Program-made: the position numbers and the translations under genes | Notes under the pieces: model-generated | What the model saw: only the letters and a program-made list of their open reading frames with translations | Databases searched by the model: none | What the model was told of the DNA's origin: nothing | Part shown: one piece after another, positions 21,122 through 29,816 of the stretch | How the letters are laid out: every line of letters starts with the position of its first letter | Position numbering within the stretch: position 1 is the first letter of the stretch | IMG/VR virus record: IMGVR_UViG_3300030110_002924 | Span: 1-29,816 of that record | Source: a virus | Strand: one strand, 5' to 3' | Length of the DNA: 29,816 nt

Positions 21122-24082
21122 ATGGGAAAAAATGAATCTACTTTAAAAACAAAAGTTTCTCCTCTTATAGAAGGACAGTCGCCTGATTTCGTTCAAGCAG
21201 ACCATGCTGTATTCATAAAATTTGTAAGAGATTATTATAAATTTTTAGAAGCAGGTGAATTAATTTTAAGTGGAACTATTAATAATCTTGCTCAAGAAAC
21301 AGATAGTAGTAATTATATTTTAGCTGAAACTGGTGAAAGAATAGTAGATGAATCTTCAACTATTGTTTTTACATCAGGAGAAACAATTGTAGGCTCAACT
21401 AGTAAAGCAACTGCAACTGTTTTAGTAAGTGATGTAAGTGATGGAACAAAAAGATTATTTATTTCTGCACAACAAAAATTTAAAACTGGTGAAACGATTG
21501 TAGGTAGAACATCTGGTTCTCAAGGAACGGTTGTTCAGTATCGTGGAAATCCAGTACAAAACATTCAACAACTTTTAGAATACGCAGATTCAGATAATAC
21601 GATATATGATTTTCTTGATAACATGAGAGATTCTTTCATGCAATCTATTCCTTATAATCTTGCTGATGATGTTGATAAAAGAAAATTAATTCAAAACATA
21701 AAACAATTATATAAAGCAAAAGGTACAACAAGAGGACATCAACTCTTAATGCGTTTATTGTTTGATGAAGATTCAGAAGTAAATTATCCTAGTGAAAAAA
21801 TGTTAAGACCATCTGATAGTGGATGGTTGGTAAAAGATATTTTACGTGTAACTATTGCTAGTACAGTTGATGCAAATGAATTTGAAGGACAAAAAATAAG
21901 TGGTGTTGAATCAGAAGCAACATCAATTGTAGAAACTACACAAACTCTCGTTGAGGGTGGTGTTACATTTTCAGAATTTGATTTGGATAATAGCCAAACT
22001 GTTGGAACATTTACAATTGGAGAACAAATTACTGCGATTTCAAATTCAACTGATTTAACAATTAGAGCAACAATAAAATCAATTGTAACTGGTGGTACAA
22101 TATCTGATGGTGGAAGTTATTATACAGATGACCAAACTGTTCATATACCAACAGGAAATTCTGCTGGAAACGGTGAAGCAACTGCCGCTGTTGATGCAAT
22201 ATCTTTAGGAGAAGTTGACGGATTTATAGTTGATGATGCTGGAACTGGATATGTAGTTGGGGACGCACTTGTTTTTAATAATACAGGAGCAGGTGGTTCT
22301 AATGTTGCTGCTGAGGTTGGTGTAGTTGGTGGTGGATTTACACCAGAAGATGGCACAGTCGCACAATTAAAAATGAAAGCAGATGACCATATTGTTCTTG
22401 AGCCTTATACAACTGTTACAGATTCTAAGAGTGGAGATAAGATTGTTATTGAAACAGGAACATTTGCAAATTTAAGTGTATCATCTCAATCTGGTGAGAT
22501 TACAGATATTCGTATTACCAATCCAGGCAACAGTTATTCATTACTTCCAAAAGTTTCATCTATTACTTCATCTGGTGGGTCTAGTGGTAAAGTAAGACCT
22601 TTTTCAAATAGTATTGGACAAGCACAAGATGTAAAAATAAAAAATTTTGGATTAGACTATGGTTCTGATTTTCAATTAGTTACAGAAAGTGGAACTGGAA
22701 GTTTTGATATTGTAACAGAAGATGATAACAATATTAAAATTGCTAATGTGAATCCTACACCAGAATTATTATTTTATAGAAATGCAATTTTAAAAGATGT
22801 TTCTGGAACATGGGTTGCAGATTCAGCACTTACTTCTCATAATGGAACAGTTGTTGCATATGATAGTGATAGACAATTACTTACAGTTCAAATAAATTCT
22901 TTACTGAATGTTGTTAATGAAGATAATAGTGGAGATAATATTTTATTTGAAGATGAAGATACAATGATTTATGAAGATGAAGTTCAATGGGGAACTGGTA
23001 CTTCAGCAACAATGTCTGGTGTAACAAGTACGATAGCACATGCTTCATACGCAACTGGTACTGCAACAGTTGGTGGTATTGCAACTTCTATTGGAACTTC
23101 TTTTAATGATAAAAGTAAAGTAAGTGAAGATGCAGCTAGAATTCAAGATAGTTATTATTATCAAGATTACTCTTATGAAATTGCAGTTGGACAATCTCTT
23201 AATGAATATAGAGATGCATTAAAAAAATCAACACACCCAGCTGGGTGGCAAGAATTTGGTAAAGTATCTTTAGCAACTTTAGTTTCTGCAAGAATAAAAA
23301 CACCTGCTGGTACTGATGTAAGTGGATTCGAAGGAGATGATACATTTACTCCAGAACTTGCATCAACATTTGAAACTATTTTCAAAACAGTATTTGGTAG
23401 AAGACTTGGAACAAGTACAGATGGTAGTTCAGCAAATTCAAGTCCAGCAGTTGGTGTTGACTCTGCATTAACAGCAGGACAAAGAGATGTAACTTTAACA
23501 TCTTCTCATACTATTAAATTACCATTAATTCGTACAACAACTAAAGCAAGTTTTGGATACGGAAAACCAACTTTATCAGAAATACCATTATCATTATTTA
23601 CACACCCACCATCAATGTTTACGATACAACTAGAAGATGGTGAAGCATTGTTAAATGAAGATGGAGATGAAGTAATATTTGAAAACGGAACATCAATAGG
23701 ATTAAATTGGGCAGGTCGACAAATAATGGCAGTATCAGATAATACAGATGGTCATAGTAGGTTTATGCCATTTCAACAATTTGGCTCTGTTACTATTAAA
23801 TCTATATCAACACAATGCGAATTTCTTTTAGAAGATTCATATGGTGATGATATAAATTTCATAGAATTAGAAGCAGGAACAGGAACATCGCCACCTTATT
23901 TACAGTTGGAAGATAATACAGCAGGTACACCAAAAATACCAAGAGAAGCATTTTATACAGAGTTTGTAAATGCAAAAATACCTGGACATGTAACAGGTGG
24001 TAAATTTTTAAATGAAAGATATTCAAATACGAATTTTACATTTGATTCATCATCATTAAAATTTGATGATAACTCGGCATAA
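21122..24082 (+). CDS. Large baseplate structural protein in gp7 position, 986 aa
   Basis: The N-terminus SPDFVQADHAVFIKFVRDYYKFLEAGEL, outlined here, followed by DNTIYDFLDNMRDSFMQSIP and KRKLIQNIKQLYKAKGTTRGHQLLMRLLF, is shared by large structural proteins of T4-like marine phages. The middle has repeated beta units with GxGY-type turns (DGGSYYTDDQ, DDAGTGYVVGDAL, TNPGNSYSLLP) and paired '.LLEDE..' strands such as ILFEDEDTMIYEDE and LLNEDGDEVIFENG. Its size and location directly after gp6 correspond to T4 gp7 (1032 residues), which clamps the wedge; I infer the role from synteny, since the sequence match is not evident by eye. It ends four bases before a late promoter. Confidence 0.78.
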   Translation: MGKNESTLKTKVSPLIEGQSPDFVQADHAVFIKFVRDYYKFLEAGELILSGTINNLAQETDSSNYILAETGERIVDESSTIVFTSGETIVGSTSKATATVLVSDVSDGTKRLFISAQQKFKTGETIVGRTSGSQGTVVQYRGNPVQNIQQLLEYADSDNTIYDFLDNMRDSFMQSIPYNLADDVDKRKLIQNIKQLYKAKGTTRGHQLLMRLLFDEDSEVNYPSEKMLRPSDSGWLVKDILRVTIASTVDANEFEGQKISGVESEATSIVETTQTLVEGGVTFSEFDLDNSQTVGTFTIGEQITAISNSTDLTIRATIKSIVTGGTISDGGSYYTDDQTVHIPTGNSAGNGEATAAVDAISLGEVDGFIVDDAGTGYVVGDALVFNNTGAGGSNVAAEVGVVGGGFTPEDGTVAQLKMKADDHIVLEPYTTVTDSKSGDKIVIETGTFANLSVSSQSGEITDIRITNPGNSYSLLPKVSSITSSGGSSGKVRPFSNSIGQAQDVKIKNFGLDYGSDFQLVTESGTGSFDIVTEDDNNIKIANVNPTPELLFYRNAILKDVSGTWVADSALTSHNGTVVAYDSDRQLLTVQINSLLNVVNEDNSGDNILFEDEDTMIYEDEVQWGTGTSATMSGVTSTIAHASYATGTATVGGIATSIGTSFNDKSKVSEDAARIQDSYYYQDYSYEIAVGQSLNEYRDALKKSTHPAGWQEFGKVSLATLVSARIKTPAGTDVSGFEGDDTFTPELASTFETIFKTVFGRRLGTSTDGSSANSSPAVGVDSALTAGQRDVTLTSSHTIKLPLIRTTTKASFGYGKPTLSEIPLSLFTHPPSMFTIQLEDGEALLNEDGDEVIFENGTSIGLNWAGRQIMAVSDNTDGHSRFMPFQQFGSVTIKSISTQCEFLLEDSYGDDINFIELEAGTGTSPPYLQLEDNTAGTPKIPREAFYTEFVNAKIPGHVTGGKFLNERYSNTNFTFDSSSLKFDDNSA

Positions 24083-24085
24083 CAT

Positions 24086-24093
24086 TATAAATA
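24086..24093 (+). promoter_or_regulatory. T4-type late promoter TATAAATA
   Basis: An exact motif four bases after the previous stop codon, with a leader of about 14 bases. AAGGA at 24101-24105 is seven bases before the ATG at 24113. Confidence 0.78.
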
Positions 24094-24112
24094 TAAGGAA
24101 AAGGAATTAGTA

Positions 24113-26113
24113 ATGGCAACAAGAAATACACCCACAACATCTACACTAGAAGAATGGAGAGTTGAGTTTAATGAACTTGCAACTGACGTAGGTAATGTTA
24201 CTGGAAGTTCACAAGGTGACCAACTTACAACTTCAGCAACAGATATAGTTGGTGCGATTAATGAATTAGAAACAAATTTTAATGCTTTAGTCGCTAGTTC
24301 ACAGACAGCTGCTGATAATATAACTACTGGTGATGCTGCTGTTAACATAACTACTTCATCTGGAAATATTACAATAGATGCCGCTGCTAACAATACAGAT
24401 ATAATATTTAAAGGAACAGATGCTTCTGCCGATATCACTATGTTAACTCTTGATGGAAGTGAAGCAGGAGCCGCTACATTTAATAGTGCAATTACTGGTG
24501 GCGGATTATTAACAACTGGTGGAAATATAGTTATACCAGATGCAGGTAACATAGGTAGTGCATCAGATACAAATGCAATTACAATTAGTTCTGGTGGTGT
24601 TGTTGCAGTTACAGCAACTACTGCTTCAACTAACTCAACAACTGGTGCATTAACAGTTGGAGGCGGTGCAGGTGTCGCTGCTGATTTATCGGTTGGAGAT
24701 GATTTACGATTAATCTCTGATTCTGCTGTATTAAGTTTTGGTGCAGATAGTGATACAACACTAACACATACAGATGGTAGTGGACTAACACTTAACTCAA
24801 CAAACAAATTGATGTTCAATGATGCTAGTCAATTTATACAAGGTGCTAGTGCAACAGTATTAGATATTAACGCAACAGATGAAATAGAATTAAACGCAAC
24901 TTTGGTTGATGCTAATGCCAACTTAGATGTATCTGGAACTTATACTGGTGGTGGTTTAATGACTACTGGTGGTAACATAGTTATACCAGATGCAGGTAAC
25001 ATAGGTAGTGCAAGTGATACCGATGCAATCGCAATTGCATCTACTGGTATTGTAACTTTTAGTCAAAACCCAGTTCGTACTGGTGCAGTAAACAACATGA
25101 TTATAAATGGTGACATGGTTGTGGCACAAAGAGGTGCTACAATAACAGATGCTCAAGTCGATAGTGTATCTACAACAACTAACGCAGATGACAGTTACAC
25201 ACTAGATAGATGGATACTATTGTCAGATGGAAATAACATTGTAGATGTAAAACAATCAGATACTTCACCTATCGATGGCTCTGCTAAGACTATACAACTT
25301 GAAGTAGAAACAGCAGATAAAAAATTTGGAATAGTACAGATAATAGAAAATATTAATTGTCATGATGCAATTGGGACTAGTGGCAGAGTAAGTCTTTCGT
25401 TTAAAATGAAAGCATCTGATGCTAGTATAGACGATGTAAGAGCAGCGGTAGTATCATGGAGTGGTACAGCAGATTCAGTAACAAGTGATATAGTAAGTAA
25501 CTGGCAGGCAGAAGGAACTAATCCAACATTAATTACTAATGCTACATATGAAAATACACCTGCTAATTTAAATCCTACAACATCATTTGCAGAATACAAA
25601 ATAGAAAACATATTAGTAGATACTAGTTCTACAGGAAACCTATTAGTCTTTATCTGGTCAGGAGTTACTGACGTAGAAGTAGATGATAGTTTGTTTATTA
25701 CAGATGTGCAACTAGAAACTGGTGTAGCTGCAAATCCATTTGTAAGAAAACCTATACAACAAACTATGCTTGATTGTGAAAGATATTATGAAACAAGTAT
25801 GGCATGGGGAGAAGATTCACAATTTCAAGGTCAACAAGTAAAGTTTGGATGTGGTAGTGCAACTTATAATGCATCAACAGATGCAGCTCAAGGTAATAGA
25901 TTTAATACTCGTAAACGTACAACGCCTACTGTAACATTGTATCATCAAGACGGCACGTCAGGCGCTGTGTACACTATACACGATGCAGCTAAAATAACTG
26001 GAGTTGTAGCACAACACATAACCGATATGGGTTATTTGTTTGCAAATAAATCAAGTGGATTTAATTCTGGTATAGGATATTACTACGGACATATTGTGGA
26101 GGCAGAATTATAA
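24113..26113 (+). CDS. Tail fibre with C-terminal receptor-binding-like domain, 666 aa
   Basis: The N-terminus (TSTLEEWRVEFNELATDVGN, TDIVGAINELETNFNAL) is helical and differs from the Mtd-like starts of the first fibre locus, so it probably attaches elsewhere. Residues about 68-160 (ITTSSGNITIDAAANN, LLTTGGNIVIPDAG) and about 200-320 (VLSFGADSDTTLTH, VLDINATDEIELNATLVDA) are near copies of modules in the 1432-residue fibre. From about 327 (NNMIINGDMVVAQRG, then YTLDRWILLSDGNNIVDV, DKKFGIVQIIENINC, TYENTPANLN, DVQLETGVAANPFVR) it is paralogous to that fibre's tip domain, but the last about 100 residues (ERYYETSMAWGEDSQFQG...) diverge. It is likely a second host-recognition fibre. It shares the TAATG stop/start overlap with its companion gene. 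Confidence 0.88.
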   Translation: MATRNTPTTSTLEEWRVEFNELATDVGNVTGSSQGDQLTTSATDIVGAINELETNFNALVASSQTAADNITTGDAAVNITTSSGNITIDAAANNTDIIFKGTDASADITMLTLDGSEAGAATFNSAITGGGLLTTGGNIVIPDAGNIGSASDTNAITISSGGVVAVTATTASTNSTTGALTVGGGAGVAADLSVGDDLRLISDSAVLSFGADSDTTLTHTDGSGLTLNSTNKLMFNDASQFIQGASATVLDINATDEIELNATLVDANANLDVSGTYTGGGLMTTGGNIVIPDAGNIGSASDTDAIAIASTGIVTFSQNPVRTGAVNNMIINGDMVVAQRGATITDAQVDSVSTTTNADDSYTLDRWILLSDGNNIVDVKQSDTSPIDGSAKTIQLEVETADKKFGIVQIIENINCHDAIGTSGRVSLSFKMKASDASIDDVRAAVVSWSGTADSVTSDIVSNWQAEGTNPTLITNATYENTPANLNPTTSFAEYKIENILVDTSSTGNLLVFIWSGVTDVEVDDSLFITDVQLETGVAANPFVRKPIQQTMLDCERYYETSMAWGEDSQFQGQQVKFGCGSATYNASTDAAQGNRFNTRKRTTPTVTLYHQDGTSGAVYTIHDAAKITGVVAQHITDMGYLFANKSSGFNSGIGYYYGHIVEAEL

Positions 26114-26295
26114 TGGCAAGGACAATTAATACTGTTAAAAAAATAAATGATAGTGCAGGTAATTTTGCTAACGAATATGTAGTTGTTTATACTGATGGCA
26201 CATTATCAGCAGTTCCATTAAATACAAGTAATAAAGATTATAGACAAATACTAGCATGGGTAGACGCAGGTAATACTATTGCTGAAGCAGATTAA
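26113..26295 (+). CDS. Small fibre-companion protein, 60 aa
   Basis: Its ATG overlaps the fibre stop codon (TAATG), so translation should be coupled. The 60-residue protein (MARTINTVKKINDSAGNFAN...) has a C-terminal half VPLNTSNKDYRQILAWVDAGN, outlined here, matching the 52-residue ORF at 11499. Both follow paralogous fibres, so it is probably a fibre chaperone or small fibre-associated subunit. It has no Cys, no signal sequence and no membrane segment. Confidence 0.82.
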   Translation: MARTINTVKKINDSAGNFANEYVVVYTDGTLSAVPLNTSNKDYRQILAWVDAGNTIAEAD

Positions 26296-26308
26296 ATGAG
26301 TAAGGTTT

Positions 26309-26316
26309 AATAAATA
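26309..26316 (+). promoter_or_regulatory. T4-type late promoter (variant AATAAATA)
   Basis: The motif lies between the companion gene and the short fibre gene. The predicted leader is about 15 bases, with AGAGGA ten bases before the ATG at 26337. Confidence 0.5.
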
Positions 26317-26336
26317 AAAAAGAGGAAATATTATAA

Positions 26337-27020
26337 ATGGCAAGACAACTAGTAGGAATTGGCTCAAGTGCAAATGATGGAACGGGTGATACACTTCGTG
26401 ATGGCATAGATAAAGTTAATGATAACTTTATTGAAATCTATGGCAAGATAGGTGACGGAACTACTATAGGAACATTTACTACAGCTAAGATTGAAGCACC
26501 TGCTGATTTTACGCTTGATGTTGTTGGTGATTTAATTTTAGATTCTGATGGTGCAACGATAGGATTAAAAGATGGCGGAACTCTCTTTGGGGCTTTCATA
26601 AATTCTAGTGGACAATTACAATTAAGGACTGGCTCAGGATTAACAACTGCACTTACTTTTAGTGGTGCTGATGCAACTCTTGCTGGTGTATTAACTACAA
26701 CTGGTGGTATAGTCGCAACAAAGACTGCATCTTCATCTGATGTTGCATCAAGTTCTGGTGCAGTAACAAGTAATGTGAATTCAATTTCTCATACATTAAC
26801 ATTGGGTGGAACTTTAGCTGATGATGCTCGACATGCAGATGTTACAGTAACTTCATCTAAAGTTTTAGCAACATCTACTATTGTAGGTGCTGCTAGTATT
26901 AATGCAGATGTTCATGTTCACACGATAGCTTCTGGCTCATTCAAATTTGCATTTACAAATAGAAGTGGAGGCACACTTGCAAACGATTCAACTGCAATAT
27001 TTAATTTTGTTATTCTATAA
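26337..27020 (+). CDS. Short fibre/appendage protein, 227 aa
   Basis: The N-terminus LVGIGSSANDGTGDTLRDG, then KVNDNFIEIYGKIGDG, is a well-known start of marine phage structural or fibre proteins. Residues about 60-120 (LILDSDGATIGLKDGGTLFG, TTALTFSGADATLAG) are a diverged copy of the LDADGGDIFFKDGGTTFG module of the large fibre. The C-terminal part (LTLGGTLADDARHADVTVTS, VHVHTIASGSFKFAFTNRSGG) is beta-rich and unrelated to the other fibre tips. It probably makes a short fibre or a connector near gp8. Transcribed from its own late promoter. Confidence 0.8.
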   Translation: MARQLVGIGSSANDGTGDTLRDGIDKVNDNFIEIYGKIGDGTTIGTFTTAKIEAPADFTLDVVGDLILDSDGATIGLKDGGTLFGAFINSSGQLQLRTGSGLTTALTFSGADATLAGVLTTTGGIVATKTASSSDVASSSGAVTSNVNSISHTLTLGGTLADDARHADVTVTSSKVLATSTIVGAASINADVHVHTIASGSFKFAFTNRSGGTLANDSTAIFNFVIL

Positions 27021-27026
27021 AAAATG

Positions 27027-27034
27027 TATAAATA
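27027..27034 (+). promoter_or_regulatory. T4-type late promoter TATAAATA
   Basis: An exact motif seven bases after the previous stop, with a leader of about 14 bases. AAGGA at 27041-27045 is eight bases before the gp8 ATG. The local arrangement closely matches that at 24086. Confidence 0.78.
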
Positions 27035-27053
27035 TAAGGAAAGGAAATAAAAA

Positions 27054-28547
27054 ATGGCTGCAATAATTACAGAAAAGTTTAGACTACACAACGCAGAACA
27101 ATTCTTAGAATCGTTAAGCGAATCTTCAGCGGATACCTATTACATAGGAATAGGAAAACCTATTTCATTTACTAGTGATACAAGTGGTGGAACAGATTTA
27201 TCTCCACCTACACCAGTAGATGATGTAAGTTCAGAATTTTATCTTTGGGATAGTATGATTGCAGCTAAAAAATTAACATCTAGTGATGTTAGTTATGTAA
27301 TACCTAGAAGAAATTGGGCAAACAGTACAACTTATGATATGTACGAACATAATATCAGTTCTTCAAATACCACAACATCTGGTGCAAGTAATCTTTATGA
27401 TTCAACTTTTTATTTTATGACAAGTGATTATAAAGTTTATAAAGTTTTAGATAATAATGGTGGAACTAACTACTCTGGTGCTGAGCCATCTTCAACTTCT
27501 ACTGCTCCTCACGCAATAGGTGGATATGTTCTTCAATATATGTACACACTTACAAGTTCAGAAGTTGCAAACTTTTTAACAACTGATTACATACCAGTAT
27601 CAACTGATAGTACAGTTTCAGCAGCTGCAACTGATGGTGCAATAGATTCAGTTATAGTAACTGCTGGAAGTGGTTATACAAATGGAACTTACTATGCACC
27701 TGTTCATGGTGATGGTACAAGTTCTGGAACATCATCTGGTGCAATTATAAGAATTACAATCGCTAGTAATGCAATCGCAAGTTTTGGATTAACTGCTGGA
27801 ACTGATACAACTATTCATGCCGCTGGAGCTGGATATACTCACGGTACTGTATCGTTAGCTTCTAATGAAATTTATAGTGATGCTTCTTTAAGTACCGCTA
27901 CAAATGTTGGTGGTGGTAGTGGTGGTGCTGTATCAGTAGTTATCGGGCCGAAAGAAGGACATGGTGACAATGCAGTAAAAGAATTAGGTGGACATTATGT
28001 AATGTTGCACACAACTCTTACACAAGCAGAAGGAGATGACTTCCTTACAGGAAATGATTTTAGACAAGTATCATTAATACAAGACCCATACAATTATGGA
28101 ACAACAACTGTTTCAACAGCATCCACACTTCGTTCTGTTAAAGCTATAAAATTAGCAAGTGGTGCTGGAAGTTTTCAAGCAGATGAAAAAATATCACAAG
28201 CAACTACTGGTGCAGTTGGAAAAGTTGTAGAATATGATTCAACTCTCCGAATCCTTTATTATCAGCAAGAACGATTTGCTGATTTTGGAACTCCAAGTGA
28301 TGGAAATAAAGATGCATTTAGTGGAACTCATACAATTACTGGTGCAACTTCTAGTGCAACTGGAGCACCAGATGCAGATGCAGATAGTTCTGTAGATACT
28401 GGTGATTCAACTATTACTTTTACTAATGGATTTGCAAATGAAGAAATTGAACACGATAGTGGCGATATCTTATATACAGAAAGTAGAAGACCAATATCGA
28501 GAGCGAGTGACCAAACAGAAGATATTAAATTAATTATTGAATTTTAA
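27054..28547 (+). CDS. gp8: Baseplate wedge subunit gp8
   Basis: Three blocks match T4 gp8 from memory: VIPRRNWANSTTYDMY (residues 82-97; T4 VIPRRDWGD...), FRQVSLIQDPYNYG (T4 FRQISIITNP), and the C-terminus GDILYTESRRPISRASDQTE followed by DIKLIIEF (T4 GEMIYMENRPPI...DQTEEINI). The order and ends agree. At 497 residues it is much longer than T4 gp8 (334). The extra sequence includes a Gly-rich stretch at about 190-310 (TAGSGYTNGTYY, HAAGAGYTHGTVS) and an insertion before the C-terminal block (TFTNGFANEEIEHDSG and before). gp8 forms dimers that hold the outer wedge together with gp7 and gp10. Confidence 0.94.
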   Translation: MAAIITEKFRLHNAEQFLESLSESSADTYYIGIGKPISFTSDTSGGTDLSPPTPVDDVSSEFYLWDSMIAAKKLTSSDVSYVIPRRNWANSTTYDMYEHNISSSNTTTSGASNLYDSTFYFMTSDYKVYKVLDNNGGTNYSGAEPSSTSTAPHAIGGYVLQYMYTLTSSEVANFLTTDYIPVSTDSTVSAAATDGAIDSVIVTAGSGYTNGTYYAPVHGDGTSSGTSSGAIIRITIASNAIASFGLTAGTDTTIHAAGAGYTHGTVSLASNEIYSDASLSTATNVGGGSGGAVSVVIGPKEGHGDNAVKELGGHYVMLHTTLTQAEGDDFLTGNDFRQVSLIQDPYNYGTTTVSTASTLRSVKAIKLASGAGSFQADEKISQATTGAVGKVVEYDSTLRILYYQQERFADFGTPSDGNKDAFSGTHTITGATSSATGAPDADADSSVDTGDSTITFTNGFANEEIEHDSGDILYTESRRPISRASDQTEDIKLIIEF

Positions 28548-28562
28548 GAGTAAGGTTGAACT

Positions 28563-29816
28563 ATGGAAAAAACAAATTTAAATGTAAGTCCTTACTATGA
28601 TGACTTTGATGAATCGGATAATTTTCACCGAGTTTTATTTAGACCATCATATGCAGTACAAGCAAGAGAATTAACAACACTTCAAACTATTTTACAAAAT
28701 CAAATTGATAAATTTGGTAGACACACTTTCAAAGAAGGTGCAATGGTAATTCCTGGTAATGTAGGTTATACTACTGACTATTATGCAGTAAAATTACAAG
28801 ACACATTTAGTAGTGCTTCTATCGCAGGTAATATTTCTGATTATGTCGGAACTAGAATTACTGGTGCAACATCTGGTGTTGTTGCAGAAGTTATCGAAGC
28901 AGTTGCTGCTACTTCAACTGACGAAATTACTCTTTATGTAAAATATACAAAAACTGGAACTAATAATATATTAACTACTTTTAGTGATGGAGAAAATATT
29001 TCTTCAGATGGTGCAATCGGAAGTTACTCTGCAGATGCGGCTTCAGCAACAACTAAAGCAACAGACGCAACTGCAACTGGTTCTTCTTGTAACATACAAG
29101 CGGGTGTTTATTTTATTCGTGGACACTTTGTACAAGTTGCTGCCGAAAGAATTATTTTAGACAAATATACTAATACACCATCATATAGAGTTGGATTAAC
29201 AATTACAGAAACACTTGTAACACCAGAAGCAGATACTTCACTTCAAGATAATGCAACTGGCGCTACTAATTATGCAGCTAAAGGTGCTCATAGATTAAAA
29301 ATTTCTTGTGCATTATCAAAACTTGCAATAGGTTCATCTGAAGATACAAACTTTGTAGAATTATTAAGAGTTAAAAATGGAATATTACAAGATAAAGTTA
29401 GACCTAATGGGGATTATTCTATCTTAGGTGATAACCTTGCAAAAAGAACATTTGAAGAATCAGGAAATTATAATGTAAGACCATATAGTATCCAATTAAG
29501 AGAAAATTTAGATAATGCGCTAAACGATGGTTTATATTCTTCTGGTGCAACAACTGATAGTGGTAATACTGCTGATGAAAAATTTCTTACTGTACAGATA
29601 TCAGGTGGTAAATCATATGTAGGTGGTTATAGGTATGAACAATACGCTCCATCTTTTATTGATATAGAAAAACCAAGAACATTTGATTATGTAAATGCAG
29701 CTGTTGCTGTACAAGAATTAGGTAACTTTGTTACTACTACTAATGTTTATAGTATTCCAGAATTATCGCCGGCAGATGCAGGAGATATAGTACCATTTAA
29801 ACCAGTTTTACTTTAT
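28563..29816 (+). CDS. Large DUF4815-type virion structural protein, N-terminal part
   Basis: The ATG at 28563 has AAGG (28552-28555) seven bases upstream, and the frame stays open to the window edge (418 codons). The N-terminus NLNVSPYYDDFDESDNFHRV, then LFRPSYAVQARELTTLQTIL, QNQIDKFGRHTFKEGAMVIPG, is a conserved start of the DUF4815 family of large structural proteins in T4-like marine phages. Later blocks include GVYFIRGHFVQV, LLRVKNGILQD, FEESGNYNVRPYSIQL and SGGKSYVGGYRYE. Its place right after gp8 suggests an outer baseplate or fibre-base protein, comparable in location to T4 gp9/gp10. The C-terminus is missing. Confidence 0.88.
   Translation, partial: MEKTNLNVSPYYDDFDESDNFHRVLFRPSYAVQARELTTLQTILQNQIDKFGRHTFKEGAMVIPGNVGYTTDYYAVKLQDTFSSASIAGNISDYVGTRITGATSGVVAEVIEAVAATSTDEITLYVKYTKTGTNNILTTFSDGENISSDGAIGSYSADAASATTKATDATATGSSCNIQAGVYFIRGHFVQVAAERIILDKYTNTPSYRVGLTITETLVTPEADTSLQDNATGATNYAAKGAHRLKISCALSKLAIGSSEDTNFVELLRVKNGILQDKVRPNGDYSILGDNLAKRTFEESGNYNVRPYSIQLRENLDNALNDGLYSSGATTDSGNTADEKFLTVQISGGKSYVGGYRYEQYAPSFIDIEKPRTFDYVNAAVAVQELGNFVTTTNVYSIPELSPADAGDIVPFKPVLLY

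Overview
The window looks like part of the genome of a T4-like (myovirus) tailed phage of an aquatic, probably marine, bacterium. It is strongly AT-rich and tightly packed, almost all on the + strand. It carries recognisable T4-type baseplate genes (a gp5-like spike, gp25, gp6, a gp7-position protein and a clear gp8) and T4-type late promoters (TATAAATA). The repetitive fibre proteins, the zincin/VWA protein often labelled 'CobT', and several small conserved ORFs are typical of marine T4-like phages such as cyanophages and pelagiphages. The host cannot be read from the sequence; a SAR11-type host would fit the base composition but is only a guess.

Layout. (1) Bases 1-3809 are an early/middle-looking block: the C-terminus of a conserved phage protein, two tiny ORFs, a HIT-family hydrolase, a ParB-like protein, a tiny membrane protein, a zinc-ribbon protein and a solitary beta-class DNA methyltransferase. 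This block has two near-identical sigma70-type promoters (TTGCCA-N17-TATAAT), a strong hairpin terminator and a possible pseudoknotted RNA. (2) Bases 3859-4323 hold two small acidic coiled-coil proteins. (3) Bases 4459-11657 hold a fibre/appendage locus: two small virion proteins, fibre proteins of 694 and 1432 residues, and a small companion protein. (4) Bases 11678-12783 hold a conserved membrane/coiled-coil protein and a small basic protein. (5) Bases 12860-15361, the only minus-strand gene, encode a zincin-VWA protein with its own sigma70-like promoter and U-tract terminator. (6) Bases 15516-24082 hold the central baseplate: a Cys-rich peptide, the gp5-like spike, an unknown structural protein, a SET-domain protein, gp25, gp6 and the gp7-position protein. 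(7) Bases 24113-27020 hold a second fibre locus whose first two genes are paralogues of those ending locus 3. (8) Bases 27054-29816 hold gp8 and the start of a large DUF4815-type virion protein that runs off the window.

The late genes together build the baseplate wedge and hub plus the host-recognition fibres. TATAAATA motifs stand before most late gene groups, often at or just after the previous stop codon. Three late ORFs start exactly where T4-type late transcription would be expected to begin, which suggests leaderless late mRNAs. The fibre genes share large modules in several copies, so they are likely places for recombination and host-range change. No tRNA, CRISPR array, insertion sequence or attachment site was identified. 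No gene-free stretch exceeds about 150 bases.
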